From: Arthrobacter sp. Hiyo4
Lineage (GTDB): Bacteria; Actinomycetota; Actinomycetes; Actinomycetales; Micrococcaceae
Direction of reading: 5' to 3'
DNA length: 64,000 nucleotides
Assembly (NCBI GenBank): GCA_002370555.1
Contig: AP014718.1
Span: forward strand, 3,658,001 to 3,722,000
Shown here one piece after another: positions 1 through 8,819 of the stretch (position 1 is its first letter; every line of letters starts with the position of its first letter). Below the pieces are notes generated by a model. That model saw only the letters and a list, made by a program, of their open reading frames with translations, was not told where the DNA came from and did not search any database. A program made the translations under genes and the position numbers.

Positions 1-150
1 GCACGCCGGTGAGCGGCAGGGAACTGGCGACGGCGGGCCCCCGGACCCGAGGTACGCCGGCACGTAGCTGAACCGGGTGCCGCCGTCGTGCCGTTCAAGC
101 CGCGCGGCGAGCACTCCGGCCTTGTAGATGTCTGCGACGCGGTGTTTCAT
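1..150 (-). CDS. hipA: HipA-type toxin kinase, N-terminal part only
   Basis: About 50 codons are present before the gene leaves the window. The visible start reads MKHRVADIYKAGVLAARLER, then a Tyr-Val-Pro-Ala-Tyr-Leu stretch typical of the N-terminal subdomain of HipA serine/threonine kinases. HipA toxins phosphorylate glutamyl-tRNA synthetase or related targets and induce dormancy; HipB neutralises them. The ATG overlaps the hipB stop as ATGA, so the two are translationally coupled. After residue 34 the frame must shift in a G/C run near positions 33-43 to recover the expected PAVASSLPLTG segment, probably a dropped base. The kinase motifs lie outside the window, so function rests on the N-terminus and on the hipB neighbour. 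Confidence 0.7.
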   Translation of the reverse strand, partial: MKHRVADIYKAGVLAARLERHDGGTRFSYVPAYLGSGGPPSPVPCRSPAC

Positions 151-425
151 CGCCGTGGTTCCTGGCCGCTGGTGTGGCCTGCGAGCGCGCGGGCACCCTT
201 GCTGGTCCTGGTGGTGAGCCGGAGCTCCAGGCCCAGCGTGTCCAGGACGGCCAACAGGGAATCCAGCTGGATGCTGGGCTTGCCCTGCTCAACGAACCTG
301 ACGAAGCGTTCCGAGACCCCGGCCATGTCTGCGAGGTCCTGTTGGGTCAGGCCCAGCACTAGGCGGCGCGACCGGACCGATGAAGGTAACTGATCCCCAA
401 ATGCGTCGGCCATGAGCAACTCCAA
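147..425 (-). CDS. hipB: HipB-like XRE antitoxin/repressor
   Basis: A 92-residue protein with a Cro/C1-type helix-turn-helix at about residues 18-72 (LVLGLTQQDLADMAGVSERF, then IQLDSLLAVLDTLG). This is the usual HipB length and fold. HipB binds operator palindromes in its own promoter and sequesters HipA. The tail (TSKGARALAG) is basic and polar. It is the first gene of a two-gene minus-strand operon and overlaps hipA by four bases. Position 425 is the first in-frame start; the second methionine, five codons in, is also possible. A palindrome three bases upstream (428-441) is a likely autoregulatory operator. Confidence 0.85.
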   Translation of the reverse strand: MELLMADAFGDQLPSSVRSRRLVLGLTQQDLADMAGVSERFVRFVEQGKPSIQLDSLLAVLDTLGLELRLTTRTSKGARALAGHTSGQEPRR

Positions 426-427
426 TA

Positions 428-511
428 GGTACGATCGTTCCGAATCCGGCTTGCAGCCAGCTTAAGCCTTGGCATTTGCTTTTGCATAGGGCTGAACGGC
501 ACGTTCGTACC
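428..511. promoter_or_regulatory. Candidate HipB operator pair
   Basis: Two related palindromes lie upstream of hipB. Positions 428-441 read GGTACGATCGTTCC, which matches its own reverse complement at 12 of 14 positions. Positions 498-511 read GGCACGTTCGTACC; its reverse complement matches the first site at 12 of 14. Paired operators in the promoter are normal for HipB. Binding is inferred, not shown. Confidence 0.5.
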
Positions 512-622
512 GATCAGGGGTGGTGAATTCGCGAAGTCCCCTGCCCCGATTGCTGGCGCAACACGCAGAACGGCGGGAGAATCTAAGTACCAGGATCAAA
601 GAATCTGAAGGAGCCAGCAGGC

Positions 623-2469
623 ATGCATGCTCCGGCGTTTCCGCGCCCGGTGGAGCGACTCGACGGGTACCTGCCCATCGAGGATCACGGCCTCATCGGC
701 GATGGTTCCACCTGCGCCCTGGTGGGGCGGGACGGCGGAATCTCCTGGCTCTGCCTGCCCGAATTCGACAGCCCGCCCTTCCTGGCAGGTATCCTGGACA
801 CCGATGCCGGCGGCCTCCTTGAGATCACGCCGCTGCCGCTTGTGTCCTCCACCCAGCGGTATACAGAAGATTCCGGGTGCTGGTCACCTCGCTGTTATCT
901 GACCACGGCATGCTCAAGGTGACGGACTGCATGTCCCTCCGTTCCGGCGCTAACCTCGGCGAACCTGTTCCGGCCGGCCGGCATGAACTACTCCGGTACG
1001 CGGAGGCAGTTGGGGGCGATATCCGGGTGCGCGTGCGCCTGGCACCGAAGGTTGGCACCACCTTTGACCAGCTTGCATCCGGGTGGAGGTTCGACTGGCC
1101 GGTAAACGGCACAGCGGAGGTCTACCTGTGGTCATCGGTGGAGCTCCGGCCCGACGGGCGTGGACTCAGTACCGAACTGACGCTGCGCGCCGGCGAAACA
1201 CTGACAGTCTCCCTGCACTGGTCAGGCCGCTTCCGGCTGCGGCAACGGCCGGACGCGAGGAAGCTCATCGACCAGACCGTGCGGGCCTGGCGGGAGTGGT
1301 CCTCGGGCCTGGATTGCGAGGGCTCCCAGGCAGACCTCATGAAGCGCTCGGCCCTGACCCTGAAGCTGCTCGACCACGCGGAGACCGGCGCCATCATGGC
1401 AGCGGCCACATCTTCCCTGCCCGAATGGCCAGGCTCGCCGCGCAATTGGGACTACCGCTACACCTGGGTCCGCGACGCGTCCTTCTCCAACTATGTCTTC
1501 CGGCGGATCGGCGACCCCAGCGACGCGGATGTGTTCCTCGCATGGGTGCTGACCAATGTAGAGCGCGACGGCGTCCCGCACATTATGTACGCACTGGACG
1601 GTTCGCAGCCGCCTGAGGAAGTGGAGGATCCGGTGCTGCGGGGCTACCGCGGTTCCGCACCTGTGCGCTGGGGTAACGGCGCAATCCACCAACTGCAGCA
1701 TGATGTCTACGGCGAAATCGTAGACATCGCCTACCAGTGGTCCAACAGCGGCCAGCCAGTGGATAAGCATCTATGGGCGGCACTGGCCCCCATTGTGGAA
1801 GCAGCCATCACCAGCTGGAAGACACCCGACAGCGGCCCTTGGGAGGTACGCAGCGCCGGGCGACCGTTCACATACTCAGCAGCCATGTGCCATGTGGCCC
1901 TGGACCGGGCAATCCAGATCGCCCGGAAGCACAGGCTGCCGTATCCGAGGAGGCGGTGGGAGGCGGCCGCGCGGGAGATACATGACGCCACCCTCCGCCT
2001 CTCCTGGAATCCGGAACGGCGCACCTTCACCGAACAGCTGGGTGGTTCCGGCGGTGTGGACGGCGCGCTGCTGTCCCTCCCCATCCGGAATGTCATTTCA
2101 TTCAACGATCCGAGGATGGTCTCCACCACCCAGGCCATCGCGGCAACCCTGGACGCCGGCAACGGGCTGCTGTTCCGCTACCTGCCACAGGTTTCGCCGG
2201 ACGGCCTGCCCGGCGGCGAAGGCGCCTTCCTGCTGTGCAGCTTCTGGCTGGTGGACAACCTGGCCGGGCAGGGCCGGCTGGACGAGGCACATGAACTTTA
2301 CGAATCCCTGTGCCGCCGCGCGAATCCCGTGGGCCTGCTCCCCGAACAGATCCATCCGGACACGGGGGAATTCCTCGGCAACTTCCCGCAGGCCTTCAGC
2401 CACGTGGGTGTGCTGGCCAGTGGGCTGCGGCTCCTGAAGGCTCAGCGCCGCAACGCCGCGCACTCGTAA
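623..2469 (+). CDS. Glycoside hydrolase family 15 (glucoamylase/trehalase-like), frameshifted
   Basis: About 615 residues when joined, normal for bacterial GH15 enzymes, which hydrolyse terminal alpha-glucosidic bonds by inversion. The N-terminus (GYLPIEDHGLIGDGSTCALV) is the usual beta-domain start. The (alpha/alpha)6 barrel carries NWDYRYTWVRDASF near residue 280 and ends with GNFPQAFSHVGVL. In actinobacteria such proteins include GH15 trehalases, so the substrate (maltosaccharide or trehalose) is open. A ribosome site, GAAGGAG at 607-613, supports ATG 623 over the out-of-frame ATG at 627. One G is missing from the run at 869-871: the frame changes there from ...YTEDSG to VLVTSLLSDHGMLK. 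No signal peptide is seen, so it is probably cytoplasmic. Confidence 0.85.
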
Positions 2470-2497
2470 AGGCAGCCTGCCAAGCCGGGCCGCGCAG

Positions 2498-2543
2498 GTG
2501 ACCCACATTGACACGCACTGTGACCCGTGCCATATTTGAGGCG
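2498..2543 (+). promoter_or_regulatory. Promoter for a leaderless gntR message, with a direct repeat
   Basis: A perfect -35 TTGACA (2508-2513), a 17-base spacer and a -10-like CATATT (2531-2536) place the predicted start at about 2543, exactly on the GTG of the GntR gene. There is no Shine-Dalgarno sequence, so the message is probably leaderless, which is common in actinobacteria. GTGACCC occurs at 2498-2504 and again at 2520-2526, 22 bases apart and flanking the -35; it could be an operator. Confidence 0.55.
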
Positions 2544-3319
2544 TGAACCTGTCAGACAGCCGGACAGCAGGACAGCCTGCGAAGCCCCCGGACACGAGTC
2601 CCCGGAGTGCAGCCTCCCCGGCCCAGGCGCCCGAAGCCCGGCCACTGACGGCGCTGCCCCTGGCCCGTCTCAGCGCGGCGGAAGCTGTCTTCAACGCCAT
2701 CCGGGCCGATATCGAGTCCGGCACCGCGGCCGTGGGCGGCAAACTCGGCTCCGAGGCGATGCTCGCGCAGCAGTACGGGGTCAGCCGCTCGGTCATCCGC
2801 GAGGCACTCCGCTCCTGCACCGCCCTCGGCCTGACCGTCACTAAGACCGGCAAGGGCACGTTTGTGGTCGCCAACAAAGTGGCCAATGACCTGACCCTGG
2901 GACAGTACTCTGCGCGGGACCTCACCGAGGCCCGCCCGCACATCGAGGTTCCGGCAGCAGGACTGGCCGCCCAGCGCAGGACGGACGAGGAACTCGAGAC
3001 GCTGCGGCACATCGTCGCCGCCATGACCACGGAAACGGACCCGGAATCCTGGGTTGCCCTGGACTCCAGCTTCCACGCCGCGATCGCCCGCGCCAGCGGC
3101 AACAAGGTGTTCGCCAGCGTGGTGGCAGACATTCGGGGAGCCCTGGCCTTCCAGTCGGAAACCCTGAACATGGTGGCCGACCGCCAGCATGCGTCGGACA
3201 TCGAACACCAGCAGATCCTCGCCGCCATCGAGGCCGGTTCCGCCGAGGCCGCACGCATAGCCATGGCCGAACACCTGCGCACTGTGGGCGTCGCCCTCGA
3301 TTCCATCCTCAACAAGTAA
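2543..3319 (+). CDS. GntR-family regulator, FadR/FCD subfamily
   Basis: 258 residues: a disordered Pro/Ala-rich N-terminus to about residue 35, a winged helix at about 45-110 (LGSEAMLAQQYGVSRSVIRE, then GLTVTKTGKGTFVV), and an all-helical FCD ligand domain (SFHAAIARASGNKVF, DIEHQQILAAIEAG) whose His and Asp residues usually hold a metal and a carboxylate ligand. FCD regulators normally repress the adjacent pathway until a small organic or amino acid binds. It lies 28 bases before asparaginase and heads that operon, so control by asparagine, aspartate or a product is inferred. GTG 2543 was chosen because it fits the leaderless promoter. Confidence 0.85.
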   Translation: MNLSDSRTAGQPAKPPDTSPRSAASPAQAPEARPLTALPLARLSAAEAVFNAIRADIESGTAAVGGKLGSEAMLAQQYGVSRSVIREALRSCTALGLTVTKTGKGTFVVANKVANDLTLGQYSARDLTEARPHIEVPAAGLAAQRRTDEELETLRHIVAAMTTETDPESWVALDSSFHAAIARASGNKVFASVVADIRGALAFQSETLNMVADRQHASDIEHQQILAAIEAGSAEAARIAMAEHLRTVGVALDSILNK

Positions 3320-3347
3320 CTCCCCTAACAAAGACCCCTAGGACTCC

Positions 3348-4442
3348 ATGCCTGCCCCTGCCATTTCCGCTGCCCAAACTGCTGCCACCGGCACCGAAGC
3401 CGGGACGCTCCCCCGGCACGCACCCCTGGTGGTCGCCACCCGCGACGGCCTGGTGGAAAGCGTCCACTACGGCTCGGCCATCGCCACCGCAGCCGACGGC
3501 TCGATCCTGGCGACGGCAGGCGACCCACTGGCGCCGTTCTACCCGCGCTCTTCCCTGAAGCCCCTACAGGCAGTGGCCATGGTCCGCGCCGGACTGAACC
3601 TCCCCGCCGACCTGCTCGCCCTGGCCGCAGCCAGCCACTCCGGCGGAGCCAAACACCGCGGCGGCACCCAGCGCATCCTCGCCATGCACAGGCTTGCTGT
3701 GGGCGACCTCGAGAACAGCACCGACCTGCCCTACGGCACCGGCGAGCGCGAGGACTGGCTGCGCACCGGCTTCCGCGCCACGCAGCTGACGCAGAACTGC
3801 TCCGGCAAGCACGCCGCCATGGCCGCCACGTGCGTCATCAACGGCTGGCCGGTCAAGGGTTACCTCGATCCGTCCCACCCGCTGCAGCAGCTGATCGCCG
3901 CCACCGTCACCGAACTGGCCGGCGAGGAGCCCTTCGCCCGCAGCACGGACGGCTGCGGGACACCCCTCTTCGCCCTCACCCTCCGCGGCATGGCCCGCGC
4001 GTTCGGCGCCATCGCGGCGGCCGCCACCGCGATTACCATCATCAGCACCTCCGACGACGGCGGGACCGCCCCGCTGCTTGCGGAAGCCGCCGTCGGACTC
4101 GCCATGCGGCAGCACCCTGACATGGTGGGCGGCGATCGCCGGGACGTCACGGAACTGATGCGGCTGCTGCCCGGCTCTGTGGCGAAGGATGGTTTTGAAG
4201 GTGTGCAGCTCGTCGGCCTGCCGGATGGCCGCGCGGTTGCCGTCAAGATTTCCGACGGCGGGGACCGCGCCCGGATGCCCGCCACTGTCCACGTTCTTGA
4301 TTCCCTCGGCGTGGACACTGCGCCGCTCGCTGGCATCGCCACCGCCCCTGTCCTGGCCGGCGGCCACAAAGTGGGCCTGCTGCGTCCCACAGATTTCCTG
4401 CCGGCACCTATCCTGTCCGCGCCCGCCAACGAAGCCCTGTGA
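3348..4442 (+). CDS. ansA: L-asparaginase II family protein
   Basis: 364 residues of the Asparaginase_II family, which is unrelated to E. coli AnsA/AnsB. It begins after a short variable lead with [20 protein letters not shown] and carries the family landmarks [27 protein letters not shown] and [15 protein letters not shown], then [18 protein letters not shown]. The predicted reaction is asparagine to aspartate plus ammonia in the cytoplasm. It sits between the GntR gene and aspartase; its stop codon lies nine bases before the aspartase ATG. The enzyme, its regulator, aspartase and the permease make a coherent asparagine-to-fumarate pathway. The gene is intact. Confidence 0.85.
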   Translation: MPAPAISAAQTAATGTEAGTLPRHAPLVVATRDGLVESVHYGSAIATAADGSILATAGDPLAPFYPRSSLKPLQAVAMVRAGLNLPADLLALAAASHSGGAKHRGGTQRILAMHRLAVGDLENSTDLPYGTGEREDWLRTGFRATQLTQNCSGKHAAMAATCVINGWPVKGYLDPSHPLQQLIAATVTELAGEEPFARSTDGCGTPLFALTLRGMARAFGAIAAAATAITIISTSDDGGTAPLLAEAAVGLAMRQHPDMVGGDRRDVTELMRLLPGSVAKDGFEGVQLVGLPDGRAVAVKISDGGDRARMPATVHVLDSLGVDTAPLAGIATAPVLAGGHKVGLLRPTDFLPAPILSAPANEAL

Positions 4443-4450
4443 GGACCCCC

Positions 4451-5885
4451 ATGACCAGCCTGACCACCAACCTGAGTGCCGTGGATGCCGTCCCCGAAAC
4501 CCGGTCCGAGCATGACCTCCTGGGTGACCGCGACGTCCCAGGCAACGCCTACTGGGGAGTCCACACGCTACGCGCCGTCGAAAACTTCCCCATCACCGGG
4601 CAGCCGCTGTCCTCCAACATGCACCTGGTCCGGGGGCTGGCCGCGGTGAAGCTTGCCGCCGCCCGCACCAACCGCGAACTGGGACTGCTGGACGCCGAAC
4701 GCGGCCAGGCGATCGAACAGGCATGCACCGACGTGATGAACGGCCAGCTCAGCGACCAGTTCGTGGTGGACGTGATCCAGGGCGGCGCCGGGACGTCGTC
4801 GAACATGAACGCGAACGAGGTCATCGCGAACCGCGCCCTCGAAATCCTCGGCCACCCCAAGGGCGACTACGCCCGCCTGCACCCCAACGACCACGTGAAC
4901 CTCAGCCAGTCCACGAACGACGTGTACCCCACCGCGGTGAAACTGGGCACCATCTTCGCCGGCCGGGAACTGCTGGACGCGCTGGCCGAACTCGAAGAGG
5001 CCTTCGCCGCCAAAGCACTGGAATTCCGCACCGTGGTGAAGATGGGCCGCACGCAGCTGCAGGACGCCGTCCCCATGACGCTGGGCCAGGAGTTCGGCAC
5101 GTACGCCATCACCATCGGCGAGGACCGGCTGCGCCTGGCCGAGGCGGAACTGCTCATCCACGAGATCAACCTCGGCGCCACCGCCATCGGCACCGGCCTG
5201 AACGCCCCCGCCGGCTACACCGAGGCAGCCTGCCGGCACCTGGCCGAGGTCACCGGGCTCCCCCTGGTCACCGCCGTCGACCTCATCGAAGCCACCCAGG
5301 ACGTGGGCGCGTTTGTGCACCTGTCCGGAGTGCTCAAGCGCGTGGCCGTAAAGCTCTCCAAGATCTGCAACGACCTCCGGCTGCTCTCCTCCGGCCCGCG
5401 CGCCGGCTTCGGCGAGATCAACCTGCCGGCCGTCCAGTCCGGGTCCTCCATCATGCCCGGCAAGATCAACCCGGTGATCCCGGAAGTGGTCAGCCAGGTG
5501 GCCTACGAGGTCATCGGCAACGACGTCACCATCACCATGGCCGCCGAAGCCGGCCAGCTCCAGCTCAACGCCTTCGAACCCATCATTGTCCACAGCCTCC
5601 ACAAGAGCATCTCCCACCTGGAAGCAGCCTGCCGCACCCTCACAGCGCGCTGCGTCCGGGCATCACCGCCAACACCGAACACCTCCGCCGCACGGTGGAG
5701 CAGTCCGTCGGCCTGGTCACAGCCCTCAATCCCACCTGGGCTACGCCACCGCCACCGCCATCGCCCAGGAAGCACTCGCCACCGGCAAGGGTGTGGCCGA
5801 ACTCGTGCTCGAACACGGCCTGCTCACCGCCACCCAGCTCCAGGAACTCCTCAGCCCCGAACGCCTCGCCAACCTGAGCAAGTAG
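4451..5885 (+). CDS. aspA: Aspartate ammonia-lyase, two frameshifts
   Basis: About 478 residues when joined, the usual aspartase length. It catalyses aspartate to fumarate plus ammonia. Seen: [19 protein letters not shown] at the start, [18 protein letters not shown], the substrate-loop signature [15 protein letters not shown], and a C-terminus ending [12 protein letters not shown]. The signature and the SSNMN segment identify the fumarase/aspartase superfamily; the neighbouring asparaginase favours aspartase over fumarase. GAGGA at 4442-4446 supports ATG 4451. Bases are missing in the GGG at 5658-5660 and the CCC at 5731-5733. Restoring one base at each gives continuous [18 protein letters not shown] and [17 protein letters not shown]. 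Confidence 0.88.
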
Positions 5886-5927
5886 TCCCGACCGCCCAGC
5901 GCACCTCCGAACCTCGAAGGACCATTA

Positions 5928-7449
5928 ATGACAAATTCCCAACAGGACACTGCCCAAAAGCAGGTCATCACGGACCACACCATTCCAGCGCACGCCCACG
6001 CCTCCGAAGCCGCTTTGCACCGGGAGGACGAGGGATACCACAAGGGCCTCAAGCCCCGCCAAGTGCAGATGATCGCCATTGGCGGCGCCATCGGCACCGG
6101 CCTGTTTATGGGCGCCGGCGGCCGCCTCGCCACAGCCGGCCCTGCCCTGATCCTCAGCTACGCCGTCTGCGGCTTTTTCGCGTTCATGATCCTGCGCGCG
6201 CTGGGGAACTGGTCATGCACCGGCCGTCTTCGGGTTCGTTCGTTTCTTACGCCCGCGAATTCTTCGGTGAGAAAGCCGCATTCGTCACGGGCTGGCTGTA
6301 CTGGCTGAACTGGGCGATGACAGCGATCGTGGACATCACCGCCGTCGCGCTTTACATGAACTTCTTCAAGAAATACTGGGCGCCCATCGCGGGCGTTGAG
6401 CAGTGGATCTGGGCCCTTCTGGCGCTCCTCCTGGTGCTCGGCCTGAACCTGATCTCGGTCAAGGTGTTCGGCGAGCTGGAGTTCTGGTTCGCGCTGATCA
6501 AGGTGGTGGCCCTCGTGACCTTCCTGATCGTTGGCATCTACTTCGTCATCTTCGGCACGCCAGTGGCAGGCCAGGAGGTCGGCTTCACGCTGATCGCAGA
6601 CAACGGCGGCCTCTTCCCCAACGGCCTGCTGCCCGCCATCGTGGTGATGCAGGGCGTGGTGTTCGCCTACGCCTCGATTGAGCTGATCGGCACGGCCGCC
6701 GGGGAAACGGAAAACCCCGAAAAGATCATGCCCAAGGCCATCAACACGGTTATTGTCCGCATCGCTGTCTTCTACGTCGGTTCCCTGATCCTGCTCTCGC
6801 TGCTGCTCCCGTACACCTCGTACAAGGCAGGCGAAAGCCCGTTCGTGACGTTCTTCGGTTCCATCGGGGTTGAGGGTGTGGATGCCATCATGAACCTGGT
6901 GGTGCTCACGGCGGCCCTGTCCTCGCTGAATGCCGGGCTGTATTCCACGGGCCGCATCATGCGGTCCATGGCGGTCACCGGCTCCGCCCCCAAGTTCGCC
7001 GGACTTATGAACAAGGCCGGCGTCCCTTACGGCGGCATCGCCCTGACCGCCGTGGTGGCTGGCCTGGGTGTGGTGCTCAACGCGATCGTTCCGGCCGAGG
7101 CGTTCGAGATTGTCCTCAACATCGCTTCCCTGGGCATCATCAGCACATGGGCCATGATCGTCCTGTGCCAGATGCAGCTGGTCAAACTCTCCAAGCGCGG
7201 CGAGCTGCTGCGCCCGCCTTCCGGATGCCCGGCTCCCCTGTCACCGGTTGGGTCACCCTCGCATTCCTCGCCGCGGTGCTGGTGCTCATGGCGTTCGACT
7301 CCCCAGTGGGCACCTGGACCATCTCTTCCCTGCTAATCGTTATCCCGGCCCTCATGCTCGGCTGGCGCCTCTGCAAGGAGCGAGTCCTGGAGTTGGCAGC
7401 GGTGCGTGACGGTTTCACCGGCCCCTACCCGCTGGTAGCCAATCGTCCG
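5928..7449 (+). CDS. APC-family amino-acid permease (asparagine/GABA-permease type), two frameshifts
   Basis: About 500 residues with roughly twelve membrane segments. The first segment has the amino-acid permease signature [19 protein letters not shown], followed by [17 protein letters not shown] and [16 protein letters not shown]. Its closest look is to the AnsP/GabP/CycA group of proton symporters. Following asparaginase and aspartase, its likely cargo is asparagine or aspartate. A base is missing near 6203-6206 (GGGG before AACTGG) and near 7214-7217 (before [12 protein letters not shown]). The C-terminus reads [13 protein letters not shown] and then runs without its own stop into the lactate dehydrogenase remnant, so the normal stop codon appears lost at that junction. 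Confidence 0.8.
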
Positions 7450-7880
7450 GGCCGGGCGCGCGGGCACCTCGCTGGCCTACATCGCCCTGATTCGGGGTTT
7501 TACCAGCCGCAATGCCCTGTTCGACGTCAACGCCCGCAAGGCGCGGCAGAGGTCCTGGATCTCGCCCACGGCACCCAGTTCGCTGCAGCGGGCGCCACCG
7601 TCACCGGCGGCGACATCGCCATGACGGAAGGCGCCGACGTCGTTGTTATTACTGCCGGGCCAAGCAGGCGCCCGGCCAGACACGAGAACGCTGTGCTTCC
7701 CGTTCCACCGTGCTGGACGGTGCTTACGGAATCTCCGGCGTGGCGCTGTCCCTGCCCAGCATCCTGGGGCATGGCGGGGTTCGTCGCGTCCTGCGCACGC
7801 CCATGGACGACGGCGAACTGACGGCCCTTCAGCACTACGCTGACACGCTGCCGGACACCATGAGCAAGTTGGGAATCTGA
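7439..7880 (+). pseudogene. ldh: L-lactate dehydrogenase remnant with a large internal deletion
   Basis: Two ends of an LDH are joined. The first part reads (V)[41 protein letters not shown] and GADVVVITAGAKQAPGQTR, the Rossmann half with a degraded glycine loop. It then passes at about 7680 directly into the C-terminal piece ENAVLPV-STVLDGAYGISG and ends DTMSKLGI. A complete enzyme has about 315 residues; the central ~150, including the catalytic Arg/His region, are absent. The start codon is also gone: an in-frame TAG lies at 7436-7438. Small frameshifts occur near 7550 and 7705. The internal loss cannot come from single-base errors. No activity is expected. Confidence 0.8.
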
Positions 7881-8037
7881 CGTACCGGCTTCCTGATGTT
7901 CTGTTCCCGCGGAATCGGGATGCCCGCGTCGGAGGTTTCGTTCGGTCAGTCGCTCTTGACGGCTGAAAGGCTCAGGTCTAGGCTCGGCGACATCCTGCTG
8001 TTTTCAGGGACGAACACAACTAAGGAGCCTCAGTTTC

Positions 8038-8286
8038 ATGCCGGAATTCATGGATGTTCACCGCAATATGACCGGAATCACCCAGACAGCCCTCCAGGCG
8101 GCCCACGACGCCGACCTCGCTATTCAAGGCGACGAAGGCGTCGACTTTAAATCTGCCTGGGCCGATCCGGAGTCAGGCCTGGTTTACTGCCTCTCCGAGG
8201 CACCCTCCGCGGACGCTGTGCGGCGCATCCATGAGCGTACAGGGCATCCCGCGGACGAGGTCCATCCGGTCCCGATCAAGGTCTGA
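8038..8286 (+). CDS. DUF4242 / small nickel-binding-type protein
   Basis: 82 residues, intact, starting MPEFMDVHRNMTGI and ending HPADEVHPVPIKV. It matches the DUF4242 pattern: an N-terminal beta strand with His, a central AWADPESGLVYCLSEAPSAD, and ERTGHPADEVHPV. A member of this fold from Streptomyces coelicolor (SCO4226) binds nickel, so metal binding is known for the family but not shown here. AAGGAG at 8022-8027 is a good ribosome site. A decayed second copy lies at 11797 on the far side of the histidine kinase. The gene stands alone, about 150 bases after the ldh remnant. Confidence 0.8.
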   Translation: MPEFMDVHRNMTGITQTALQAAHDADLAIQGDEGVDFKSAWADPESGLVYCLSEAPSADAVRRIHERTGHPADEVHPVPIKV

Positions 8287-8489
8287 CCGGATAGCGGCGT
8301 TCGACGCCGGGTGCATACGTTGGCGTAACGCAACTCTCCGGCGAGCAGGCCGCTGCGGGTTGATCGGGCACCCTCAGGCTGTGGGCGGCGATGTGCGGGT
8401 CGTGTGAGCCTTGCCCTGAAGACACGCGGGGACAGGTCTACAGCCCTTCAACCGTTTCGGAGGCACGTGCCGATTCGTCGGCGGAACTC

Positions 8490-8817
8490 TCAAGCCTGCG
8501 GGAAGGGTGCCTGGCCCAACTCCCTTTCCACCCGGTCCAGCTCAGCCTGGAGCCGGACCAACAGGCCCTCCGCTTTTCAGTCGCTCCAGCTCTCCGCAGA
8601 GAAGCGCAGCCGCGTCGGCGCCCAGGTTGGCCGCGGTTCCTTTGAACCTATGGGCGGCCCGCTGTATGGCACCCCCCGTTGCCGCTGCTGACGGCGGTGC
8701 GCAGCGCAACGAGGCTGATGGGAACTTCGTCACGGGAGGCTACGTGCAAAAGACTCTGGCCGTCCCGCGGGTGCCATCCGACGCAGAACATCCAGCGGCG
8801 ACGGTTCCAGGGCCGGC
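8490..8817 (-). pseudogene. Detached, degraded Hpt (histidine phosphotransfer) domain of the upstream kinase
   Basis: Past the TAA that ends the kinase (8820-8822), the same frame continues as PLDVLRRMAPAGRPESFARSL. Short frame changes then give DEVPISLVALRTAVSSGNG, GAIQRAAHRFKGTAANLGAD and LLVRLQAELDRVERELGQ, ending in TGA at 8490. AAHRFKGTAANLGA is the Hpt phosphohistidine motif. Hybrid kinases of this type usually finish REC-REC-Hpt, so the domain probably once belonged to the same protein. One stop and about three indels within 330 bases is denser than elsewhere in the window. Either real decay or a very poor stretch of sequence could explain it. Confidence 0.6.
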
Positions 8818-8819
8818 GG

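Noticed and set aside
4439..7336. A 965-codon open frame joining aspartase to the middle of the permease
   Set aside because: It is produced by two -1 frame breaks that put the end of aspA and the start of the permease out of frame. The residues around 5660-6200 are nonsense (Pro/Arg/His-rich), while the correct frames give normal proteins.
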